Shown here one piece after another: positions 21,984 to 28,793 of a stretch of DNA of 28,793 nucleotides. The notes under the pieces are model-generated. The model had not been told where the DNA came from and did not search any database. It saw nothing but the letters and a program-made list of their open reading frames with translations. The position numbers were made by a program, and so were the translations under genes. Position 1 is the first letter of the stretch. Every line of letters begins with the position of its first letter. The stretch comes from Phytophthora quininea. Taxonomy: Eukaryota > Oomycota > Peronosporomycetes > Peronosporales > Peronosporaceae. The stretch covers positions 1-28,793 of the forward strand of contig JAAVTG010000924.1 in assembly GCA_011947345.1 (NCBI GenBank), in the 5' to 3' direction.

Positions 21984-23281
21984 ATGAAGCAGAGATCTGT
22001 GCGTCTGCTACGAGATGACGGTGCTCGACAGCCCGATCGACGAGCTCCTGCAAGAAGTGCGAGTACGATGGAAATGAAGTCGTTCAAGAGTTTAACTTCG
22101 AGCTCGTCGTCGTCATTGGTAGTGAAGAGGAAGGTGGACGAGTTGTTTCGTCGGCTACAACCGCATACGCTGGTCCAGTCCACAGAGAAGTTGCTGTCGA
22201 CGTTGAAGCTTTCGCCGAAGCTCTTTGTCAACGGAGAAGAATTAATACCCAAGGCCCCGCCGGCGCATACAATCGCAGCTGCTGCAGCAGCAAGTGGAGC
22301 CCAACGACCTGCGTCGACTTCGGCGGGTTGGCGATTTAGGCCTAACGCCGGGAGGTTTCGATATGGGCTGAGTCTGCAATACACACTGACGGATAAGGAG
22401 CTATCGCTGTCATCTCTAGAAGATCTACGTGTGCTGATCACATCTACTGCGATGCAGAGGCCTCGAGAGTTGCGACTCGTTCGCGGGAGTGCACCGAAAG
22501 CCAAAGACTGGAGATTGGTAGCGGAGACCGAGGATCCTCGCATTGGGCTGTCGCTGTATGACCTCGCGCTTGGTGACTGGGTCGCTAGCTCGCTTGTTGC
22601 TCTTGTGTGGACTCAAAAGCGTGAAATTGCGAGGCTCTTCCTCCAGCTGCACACGACCGAGATGTTGTACTCAGCTCCCGAGCGAAGCCTGCCATTCCGC
22701 TGTGATGACGATCTGGACAAGAAGCATGGGTTGTATTCGTACACTGCGGCGATCAGTCTGCGATCGCTCGACGAGCTCTATTGGGAGCACGAGGTCTATC
22801 AGATCGAGTTCCCCAGCCCGCAGAAATCGACTCGTAGCGTGACAGTGCATTTACTAGACGACGTTTTAGGTGGCACTGTTTCCGCACGAGAGCGAGTGGT
22901 TGCCCCAGATTCAGAGCCATCGCTGAAAATCGAGACGGAGGCTGTTAAATTTGCTATGTCCAACTGCCTCATGGTTGATTTCACGCTCTGGGATTCCGAA
23001 TGTGTGCCGGTGTGGGGATTTAGTCGGGCACTGGAGGTGGCGAACGTATCGAGTGGACAGTTGAATGATGAAGACGATGGCGTTGACTTGTCTGTGAGTG
23101 CTATGGGCGGGACCAAGATGAGATTTCTGGTGCAATTTGACGACTCCACTGGAAGTAAAAGCTTGCTATTAACCTGACGAAGGTGTCCCTGCCGACAAAG
23201 AAGCCTAGAATATGGGTCTCTCAAGTCGACTTGACGCTCAGTCTAGATTTTATCAACACTAAGTTCGGCACAAGATACTAG
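21984..23281 (+). CDS. Conserved-looking protein of unknown function, possibly F-box-associated
   Basis: About 430 residues without membrane segments. The central and C-terminal parts look well folded (D-L-A-L-G-D-W-V; H-G-L-Y-S-Y-T; Y-W-E-H-E-V-Y-Q-I-E-F). The stop at 23175-23177 is probably false: shifting one base near 23160-23168 continues as I-N-L-T-K-V-S-L-P ... D-F-I-N-T-K-F-G-T-R-Y to a TAG at 23279-23281. The start is uncertain. ATG 21984 is in the main frame, but ATG 22015 in the neighbouring frame opens M-T-V-L-D-S-P-I-D-E-L-L and would join the main frame if the A3 run at 22072-22074 were A4. The H-G-L-Y-S-Y-T region faintly recalls the C-terminal part of F-box-only 15-like proteins; this is a weak memory-based hint, and no F-box is seen. 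Confidence 0.7.
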
Positions 23282-23603
23282 GGAGCACCTTCTCCCCAAC
23301 GCGATGGCGTTCAAGGCGGTTGAACACATCCCAGGACGCAACAGTAAACGGCGATCTCTATGCCTACCATCAGTCTCCCAGTACACATGACATGTAGATG
23401 AGGTTCACGAGCAAGTCCTCTACTAGTAATCCTGAAAGCAAACACAAAGTAATCGTCAAATCTTACCTACTCAAAGCAGAGTAAACGTGTCATCTCGTTG
23501 AACTGCTGCGTGAAGAAGCATTTCCTTCTTCCAACTCATTCCGCTTTTTGCCAAGTCAATCTCAAGAACCACCACAGCCGCGTTGCCGATCAAGCAGCTC
23601 TCA
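23282..23603. other. Intergenic region upstream of the secreted cysteine-rich gene
   Basis: A 322-bp gap with no coding signal; it contains the initiator-like motif at 23534-23549. Confidence 0.6.
23534..23549 (+). promoter_or_regulatory. Oomycete-type initiator (Inr)
   Basis: ACTCATTCCGCTTTTT matches the oomycete initiator core TCATTCC and its T-rich right half. It lies 54-70 bp upstream of the ATG at 23604, which supports transcription of the small secreted-protein gene. Confidence 0.7.
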
Positions 23604-23819
23604 ATGAACTTCGCTTCCTTCGTCCTCCTCCTCGTCGCCGTGACCGCCTCCTCTGCTCAAGCCGAAGGCGAGCCATCGTGCGCGATCGCAGAATGTGGCT
23701 ACAGCTTCTACGGCGGAGATCTTGCTGCGCGAATGACCGCGTGCTGCAAGACGAAGACCACATGGGACTTCAATTCCTGCTGCGTCCAGAGCTGCAAGTA
23801 CGGCAACCCTTGCAAGTAA
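23604..23819 (+). CDS. Small secreted cysteine-rich protein, candidate apoplastic effector
   Basis: Seventy-one residues in one intact exon, one of the few genes here without a frameshift. The N-terminus (M-N-F-A-S-F-V-L-L-L-V-A-V) is a clear signal peptide with a probable cut after A-Q-A at residue 20. The mature part has 51 residues and eight cysteines at 6, 11, 27, 28, 39, 40, 44 and 50, an even number that would allow four disulphides, including two CC pairs. Size and layout recall the small cysteine-rich (SCR/PcF-like) secreted proteins of Phytophthora, but I cannot assign it to a family from the pattern alone. An initiator motif lies upstream. It has no RXLR or LFLAK motif. A non-virulence role, such as a cell-wall or adhesion peptide, is also possible. 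Confidence 0.85.
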   Translation: MNFASFVLLLVAVTASSAQAEGEPSCAIAECGYSFYGGDLAARMTACCKTKTTWDFNSCCVQSCKYGNPCK

Positions 23820-24195
23820 ACGCGACCCGAACGACGCGAGAGTAAAAGCACTAGTGAACATTACTACAGGTAATAATGCACAAATGCGAAATTTACCTCC
23901 GCCCAGCAAGCAATTTGAACACGAGATGACTTTGCTACATACCTGGTAGTTTGTCAACTAACTAGACCAGTTGTTCCCATCAAGTGAATCAACTTTATTC
24001 TCTCGACTGTGTACGGTGTACGGGTGTAAGAACAACCGGGAAACAAGCAACGGGCCTCATCGTGCTGCAGTTAATTGTTATAAGAAAACTGCCACATAAT
24101 CTCTCCGGTACCGGTATCTTCCCCGCAGGTGCAAGTCGATTGCATTTTTCCCCGTGACTTGCTCCCAGGCTTCTGTAGTCCTGTGTAGTTCGAAG

Positions 24196-24224
24196 ACTTC
24201 GTACTTCGAATTGAAGTACGAAGT
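24196..24224. repeat. Perfect 12-bp inverted repeat with 5-nt loop
   Basis: ACTTCGTACTTC (24196-24207) is followed by GAATT and the exact reverse complement (24213-24224). Another perfect palindrome, CAAGTAT-A-ATACTTG, follows at 24234-24248. Confidence 0.95.
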
Positions 24225-24233
24225 AACAAACTC

Positions 24234-24248
24234 CAAGTATAATACTTG
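24234..24248. repeat. Perfect 7-bp inverted repeat with 1-nt centre
   Basis: CAAGTAT, A, ATACTTG. It lies 10 bp after the larger hairpin at 24196-24224. Confidence 0.95.
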
Positions 24249-24460
24249 AAAAATACTATCGTTACAAAAGATACTGCACCATGTAGTACGGTATGTTTGT
24301 AGATCTGAATAGTATTTACACAGCCAAGCAACCACCAGCACCAAACGGCAAGCACCACAAGAAAGCAATACCGGTAAGTGAAAACTAACATTGATCTGGC
24401 TGCTCCTGCTGCATGCCTTTCGCGGACACCCCGCAGAGCTAGCTAGGGTTCTACTACCCT

Positions 24461-24480
24461 GGTACTATCATCGTAGTACC
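24461..24480. repeat. Inverted repeat just downstream of the transporter stop
   Basis: GGTACTA and TAGTACC flank TCATCG, 28 bp beyond the stop codon of the minus-strand transporter, so it would form a hairpin in that gene's 3' UTR. Confidence 0.85.
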
Positions 24481-24507
24481 GAGCCGACACCGAGGCCACT
24501 GCAGAGC

Positions 24508-25976
24508 TTACTGCTCGCGCTTCGAGTCGTACTCGGCCTGGATCTCCTCGGCCGACTTGCCCGACGTCTCCGGCACCATCTTGAGCGCCAGCAGGTAGAA
24601 GAGCGCCAGCAGCACCACGAACGGCACGTACGCGTAGTCGTTCAGCGCGTCCGAGACGTACGGGTACGATACGCCGACGATCAGGTTGCACAGCCAGTTG
24701 ATCCCGATGCAGAGCGACGACGCGCTGGCGCGGATCGAATCCGGGAAGATGTCGGCCGTCATGACCCACACGAGCGGGCCCAGCGTCACGCCGAACACGA
24801 TCACGTACAGCGCCGTGAAGACGATCGACAGTGTAGACACGTCCACGATGAAGGCCAGCGTCATGCCCACCGACATGACCACCATGCCCGAGAGGCCCCA
24901 CAGGATCATGTTGCGCGCGCCGAAGCGGTTGGCCAGCACGCCCGTGAAGAAGGCCGGGAAGATGTTGATGAAATCGATGATGAGCGTGCCCACGCGCGAG
25001 TCCGAGATGCCCGCGTCCGAGAAGATGCTGCCCGAGTAGTAGAAGACGGCGTTGATGCCTGACAGCTGCTGCGAGCACGACAGCAAGATGCCCGTCAGGA
25101 GCTGCATGCGGTAGCGCGGCGCGAACATGGACTCCGTCTTGGGGGTCGCGTCGATCAGACCCTCCTCGGCGCTCGTCTTGGCCACCTCGAGCCACGATAG
25201 AGCCGTCTGCACATGCTCCTCGCCGTACAGGCGCGCGATCACCTGCTTGGCCTCCTCCTTGCGGCCCTTGGTCAGCAGCCACGCGGGCGACTCGACGCAC
25301 ATCGACGGCGCCAGCAGCAGGTAGACGACGGCCAGCACCACGGGAACGCCGCCAGGTAGCGCCAGCCGCTGCTCGTGTTGGCGAAGAAGAAGCAGATCGC
25401 CGGCACCAAGATACCGATGGTCGTGAAAATCTGCAGGCCCAGGCCCAGCGTGTTGCGCATGTGCGGCGGCGACAGCTCGTTCACGTAGCCGCCGATCGTG
25501 GCCGTGGCCGTGCCGGACGCGATGCCGGCGATGAGGCGGCCCAGCGCGAACAGCCAGACGTTCGACACGGACGCCTGCACGACGCCGCCCACGATCATGA
25601 AGACGCAGTTGCCCATCAGGGCCTTCTTCCGGCCGAACTTGTCGCTGAAGTGGCCGCAGCACAGCGAGCCCACCATGGCGCCGAAGATCCAGGCGTTCAC
25701 GGCGAACGTCCACTCGAGCTTCGAGTGGCCCGGGAACATGAGGCACGTGTCCTCGGCCACGGGGCGCGCGTTGCACTGGTCCGTGTCGTTGTACTGCGAC
25801 AGGTTCATCTGCGAGGTGGACCAACCGCTCTGGAACGGCTGCATCCACGACAGCAGCGCGCTCGTGTACAGGATGGCCTTGGGCTTGATGAGGCGCGCCG
25901 CGGCCTTGTTGGCCTCGTCGAAGGCGGTGACGGGCTTGGGCGACCCCGCCTGCGCGTACGCGTCGTTGTCGGCCAT
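24508..25976 (-). CDS. GLUT-like sugar transporter (MFS), copy 1
   Basis: About 489 residues, intronless. It has the usual MFS sugar-porter marks: P-F-Q-S-G-W-S-T-S-Q-M-N in helix 1, G-H-F-S-D-K-F-G-R-K-K-A (motif A), G-R-L-I-A-G-I-A-S-G, C-V-E-S-P-A-W-L-L after helix 6, Q-Q-L-S-G-I-N-A-V-F-Y-Y in helix 7 and V-P-E-T-S-G-K-S near the end. Helix 1 and the QQLSGIN motif resemble GLUT-type hexose carriers of the plasma membrane. The frame breaks at plus-strand G3 25342-25344 (C3 in the coding strand); copy 2 has C4 at the same place and stays open, so this is a one-base loss. All the rest reads through to TAA at 24508-24510. It stands head to head with copy 2. Confidence 0.93.
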
Positions 25977-26023
25977 GCTACTTGACTGGTCGACTTGTTT
26001 GGGACTGGGTCAATTGGAAAGTG
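24666..26023 (-). repeat. Left arm of a large inverted duplication
   Basis: Base x here corresponds to 53460 minus x in the right arm, with small offsets after two indels. By eye the arms are identical apart from one C (25342-25344 against 28116-28119) and two bases (around 25215-25219 against 28241-28243). Similarity stops abruptly at 26023/27437. The other end is set by the window edge, so the arm may extend further left than 24666. Confidence 0.93.
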
Positions 26024-26026
26024 GCA
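26011..26026 (-). promoter_or_regulatory. Initiator-like motif of transporter copy 1
   Basis: On the minus strand this reads TGCCACTTTCCAATTG. It keeps the YCAYTYY core found in copy 2 but has lost the GCT that precedes it there. It lies about 35-50 bp upstream of the ATG. Confidence 0.5.
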
Positions 26027-27436
26027 ATGGTTGGGCTGTCAGAATTGCGGTCTTGCAGCTGTAGTACACCTGGACCGGTAGGCAGGATCGGGCTCACTTG
26101 ATTGCCGGCACGCGGCCTTTCGCCACGGCACTGTATGTTGCGTTTTCGTGTGCAGCCGTATGGCGATCGGCGTCGATAGTGCTGCGATTTGAAGTGGAGC
26201 GAGCTTGGCCATCAAATTGTTTTTGAAGTCGTGGGCGACTTTAGGGTCGCGCCCAGACGCGCGAGGTGGTGCCGGCTTCCTGTGTCAGACTCGGTAGCAC
26301 ATCGGTGGCGGGGTGCTGTGGTGCCATTGGGCCGGGTCGCTGTACGGTGGTATCCACAGTGGCAACGGAGCACTCTTCTCGCTGCGGATCCGTCGCGCTG
26401 TTCCAGGACATTGCAGTCCATTTGCCACTCCTGAACCCCTTCTCGGCCCGCGGATGTTTTCTAGCTGCTTCAACCGGTAGGCTGTAGGAGCATGAGCACT
26501 CAAGCCGAGCCGACAGGACACTAGGAGTGCTACAAACGCGGGTTTCTGAAGCTGTTCTTTTGCGCGCAAGCTGTTGGGCAGCAGCGTTGCCTATTTCTCC
26601 TTGTCTTTTTGATACAAGCACCGGCTTCCGCTAGATTTCCACGAGGTACATTCGAATAGCAAACAGGAGGTGGAGGTAGATTGTGAACGAACGCTGAAGA
26701 TTTCTGCCGCCGCTGCAGGCAACAGCGTATTCTAACGAAGTGCTGCAGCGTCATGGAGCAGCGTGGTAGATAAATAGCAGGAGCACCAACCAACCAAAGC
26801 GACATGTGATACATGTACGACCGATAGTAGCATTTTTGGCAAAAAAGTATACAGAATCAAAATAGATCATGAGACAAGGCCAGAATTTAGTACAACCTGA
26901 GTCAGCCCAAATTCCGGTACGGCAGGTCGTGCGGTACGGTACAATTACCACCAAGCAGACCATTCTCACGGCGCTTGCTGTCTGCCAATGCAGACTCTGT
27001 CCGAGTCTTTGCATCCTCTCCCTGGTGCTTTGGACTCCCGACTCTGGAGTGCAAAGTTTGATGTAATGCTGCGTGCAAGCATGCGGCATGAATCAAGTGC
27101 CGCGCAGTGCCCCGCGATCGTGCTCGTGACGTCGTCAAATCTTGTTAACACGGCGACTCACGACCGTTTCTGCACTTGGATCCCGCGATACACGGTTCCA
27201 AGTCACACTCGGGCCAAGTCTAGCGCGGTGTGCTCGTCCGAGATTGAAAGCCCGTGCACACTTTCAATCGCCAGCCGGCGCTGAAGCTCGCGGTTCTCTG
27301 CGGCGAGCGGATCCCTTGCCGGCCCAAAGTTCAACGTGGCCGATCCCTTTCACGGCCTCGATCGTTAGCACCAGCCAACAGCGGTGACCGCGACGGTGAG
27401 TGCGGTACCGCCTCCAGCAAACGGCCTCAAGCAGCT
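26024..27436. other. Unique spacer between head-to-head transporters
   Basis: 1,413 bp that is not part of the inverted duplication and presumably holds both promoters. Frames up to about 125 codons occur on both strands without any recognisable domain. A few GGTACGG-type repeats lie near 26918-26940. I find no gene here. Confidence 0.65.
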
Positions 27437-27449
27437 CACTTTCCAATTG
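27434..27449 (+). promoter_or_regulatory. Initiator-like motif of transporter copy 2
   Basis: GCTCACTTTCCAATTG fits the oomycete initiator GCTCATTYYNCAWTTT in all but two positions. The presumed start site (the A of TCA, 27438) would give a 46-nt 5' leader before ATG 27484. Confidence 0.65.
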
Positions 27450-28793
27450 ACCCAGTCCCAAACAAGTCGACCAGTCAAGTAGCATGGCCGACAACGACGC
27501 GTACGCGCAGGCGGGGTCGCCCAAGCCCGTCACCGCCTTCGACGAGGCCAACAAGGCCGCGGCGCGCCTCATCAAGCCCAAGGCCATCCTGTACACGAGC
27601 GCGCTGCTGTCGTGGATGCAGCCGTTCCAGAGCGGTTGGTCCACCTCGCAGATGAACCTGTCGCAGTACAACGACACGGACCAGTGCAACGCGCGCCCCG
27701 TGGCCGAGGACACGTGCCTCATGTTCCCGGGCCACTCGAAGCTCGAGTGGACGTTCGCCGTGAACGCCTGGATCTTCGGCGCCATGGTGGGCTCGCTGTG
27801 CTGCGGCCACTTCAGCGACAAGTTCGGCCGGAAGAAGGCCCTGATGGGCAACTGCGTCTTCATGATCGTGGGCGGCGTCGTGCAGGCGTCCGTGTCGAAC
27901 GTCTGGCTGTTCGCGCTGGGCCGCCTCATCGCCGGCATCGCGTCCGGCACGGCCACGGCCACGATCGGCGGCTACGTGAACGAGCTGTCGCCGCCGCACA
28001 TGCGCAACACGCTGGGCCTGGGCCTGCAGATTTTCACGACCATCGGTATCTTGGTGCCGGCGATCTGCTTCTTCTTCGCCAACACGAGCAGCGGCTGGCG
28101 CTACCTGGCGGCGTTCCCCGTGGTGCTGGCCGTCGTCTACCTGCTGCTGGCGCCGTCGATGTGCGTCGAGTCGCCCGCGTGGCTGCTGACCAAGGGCCGC
28201 AAGGAGGAGGCCAAGCAGGTGATCGCGCGCCTGTACGGCGAGGCATGTGCAGACGGCTCTATCGTGGCTCGAGGTGGCCAAGACGAGCGCCGAGGAGGGT
28301 CTGATCGACGCGACCCCCAAGACGGAGTCCATGTTCGCGCCGCGCTACCGCATGCAGCTCCTGACGGGCATCTTGCTGTCGTGCTCGCAGCAGCTGTCAG
28401 GCATCAACGCCGTCTTCTACTACTCGGGCAGCATCTTCTCGGACGCGGGCATCTCGGACTCGCGCGTGGGCACGCTCATCATCGATTTCATCAACATCTT
28501 CCCGGCCTTCTTCACGGGCGTGCTGGCCAACCGCTTCGGCGCGCGCAACATGATCCTGTGGGGCCTCTCGGGCATGGTGGTCATGTCGGTGGGCATGACG
28601 CTGGCCTTCATCGTGGACGTGTCTACACTGTCGATCGTCTTCACGGCGCTGTACGTGATCGTGTTCGGCGTGACGCTGGGCCCGCTCGTGTGGGTCATGA
28701 CGGCCGACATCTTCCCGGATTCGATCCGCGCCAGCGCGTCGTCGCTCTGCATCGGGATCAACTGGCTGTGCAACCTGATCGTCGGCGTATCGT
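27437..28793 (+). repeat. Right arm of the large inverted duplication (cut by window end)
   Basis: Inverted copy of 24666-26023. The first matching base, 27437, is next to the presumed transcription start of the transporter. Confidence 0.93.
27484..28793 (+). CDS. GLUT-like sugar transporter (MFS), copy 2 (3' end outside the window)
   Basis: The same protein as copy 1 in inverted orientation, with the same MFS motifs up to the region after helix 10, where the window ends. Here the C4 run at 28116-28119 keeps the frame that copy 1 loses. A two-base deletion near 28241-28243 (GAGGCATG where copy 1 has GAGGAGCATG) shifts the frame after L-Y-G-E. Each copy is therefore intact where the other is broken. 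No other difference was found by eye, including at silent positions, so the copies are very young, recently converted, or both. Confidence 0.92.
   Translation, partial: MADNDAYAQAGSPKPVTAFDEANKAAARLIKPKAILYTSALLSWMQPFQSGWSTSQMNLSQYNDTDQCNARPVAEDTCLMFPGHSKLEWTFAVNAWIFGAMVGSLCCGHFSDKFGRKKALMGNCVFMIVGGVVQASVSNVWLFALGRLIAGIASGTATATIGGYVNELSPPHMRNTLGLGLQIFTTIGILVPAICFFFANTSSGWRYLAAFPVVLAVVYLLLAPSMCVESPAWLLTKGRKEEAKQVIARLYGEACADGSIVARGGQDERRGGSDRRDPQDGVHVRAALPHAAPDGHLAVVLAAAVRHQRRLLLLGQHLLGRGHLGLARGHAHHRFHQHLPGLLHGRAGQPLRRAQHDPVGPLGHGGHVGGHDAGLHRGRVYTVDRLHGAVRDRVRRDAGPARVGHDGRHLPGFDPRQRVVALHRDQLAVQPDRRRI

Larger units (their letters stand above)
23820..24507. other. Intergenic region between convergent genes, with hairpins
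   Basis: About 690 bp of lower GC content between the ends of the secreted-protein gene and sugar transporter copy 1. No gene is visible. It contains three inverted repeats listed separately and the palindrome CCGGTACCGG at 24104-24113. Confidence 0.6.

Noticed and set aside
24391..25985. Long plus-strand frames over transporter copy 1 and mirrored minus-strand frames over copy 2
   Set aside because: They are Arg/His-rich shadows caused by high GC at third codon positions and are repeated only because the gene is duplicated.

Overview
The window reads as compact nuclear DNA of an oomycete, most likely Phytophthora or a close relative. The reasons are GC-rich third codon positions, introns of only 62-73 nt, intergenic gaps of roughly 50 to 1,400 bp, initiator-like promoter motifs of the oomycete type (GCTCAYTYY...), and the gene families present. 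No tRNA, rRNA, CRISPR array, virus or recognisable transposon was seen.

Layout, left to right. (1) 1-4252: two tandem paralogues of an unrecognised family (the first cut by the window edge), both ending in the same CaaX box C-S-V-M, separated by a CCCH zinc-finger/2-oxoglutarate-oxygenase-like gene. (2) 4306-7534, minus: a B-box/IQ/tyrosine-phosphatase-like fusion whose phosphatase loop has Ser where the catalytic Cys should be. (3) 8150-10914, minus: a five-exon CNOT4 homologue (RING, RRM, CCCH). (4) 11694-12316, plus: a small membrane-anchored unknown, almost touching a convergent coiled-coil gene (12329-14883, minus) with four 44-residue repeats. (5) 15121-17341, minus: an ataxin-2 homologue with LsmAD and PAM2. 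(6) 17555-18804, minus: an ER J-protein with a redox-less thioredoxin-like part. (7) 19865-21854, plus: an ankyrin-FYVE-TPR protein. (8) 21984-23281, plus: an unrecognised conserved protein. (9) 23604-23819, plus: a 71-residue secreted protein with eight cysteines. (10) 24508-25976 (minus) and 27484-28793 (plus, cut by the window end): two practically identical GLUT-like sugar transporters placed head to head around a 1.4 kb unique spacer.

Several neighbours share an RNA theme (CNOT4 of CCR4-NOT, ataxin-2 with a poly(A)-binding-protein motif, and the CCCH protein), but nothing in the sequence shows that they are co-regulated. Almost every long gene is broken by one-base frameshifts. Most behave as single-base losses, often in homopolymers, and the two transporter copies prove the point because each is intact where the other is broken. 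I read this mainly as indel error in the assembly, so gene models below are given as whole loci spanning the shifts.
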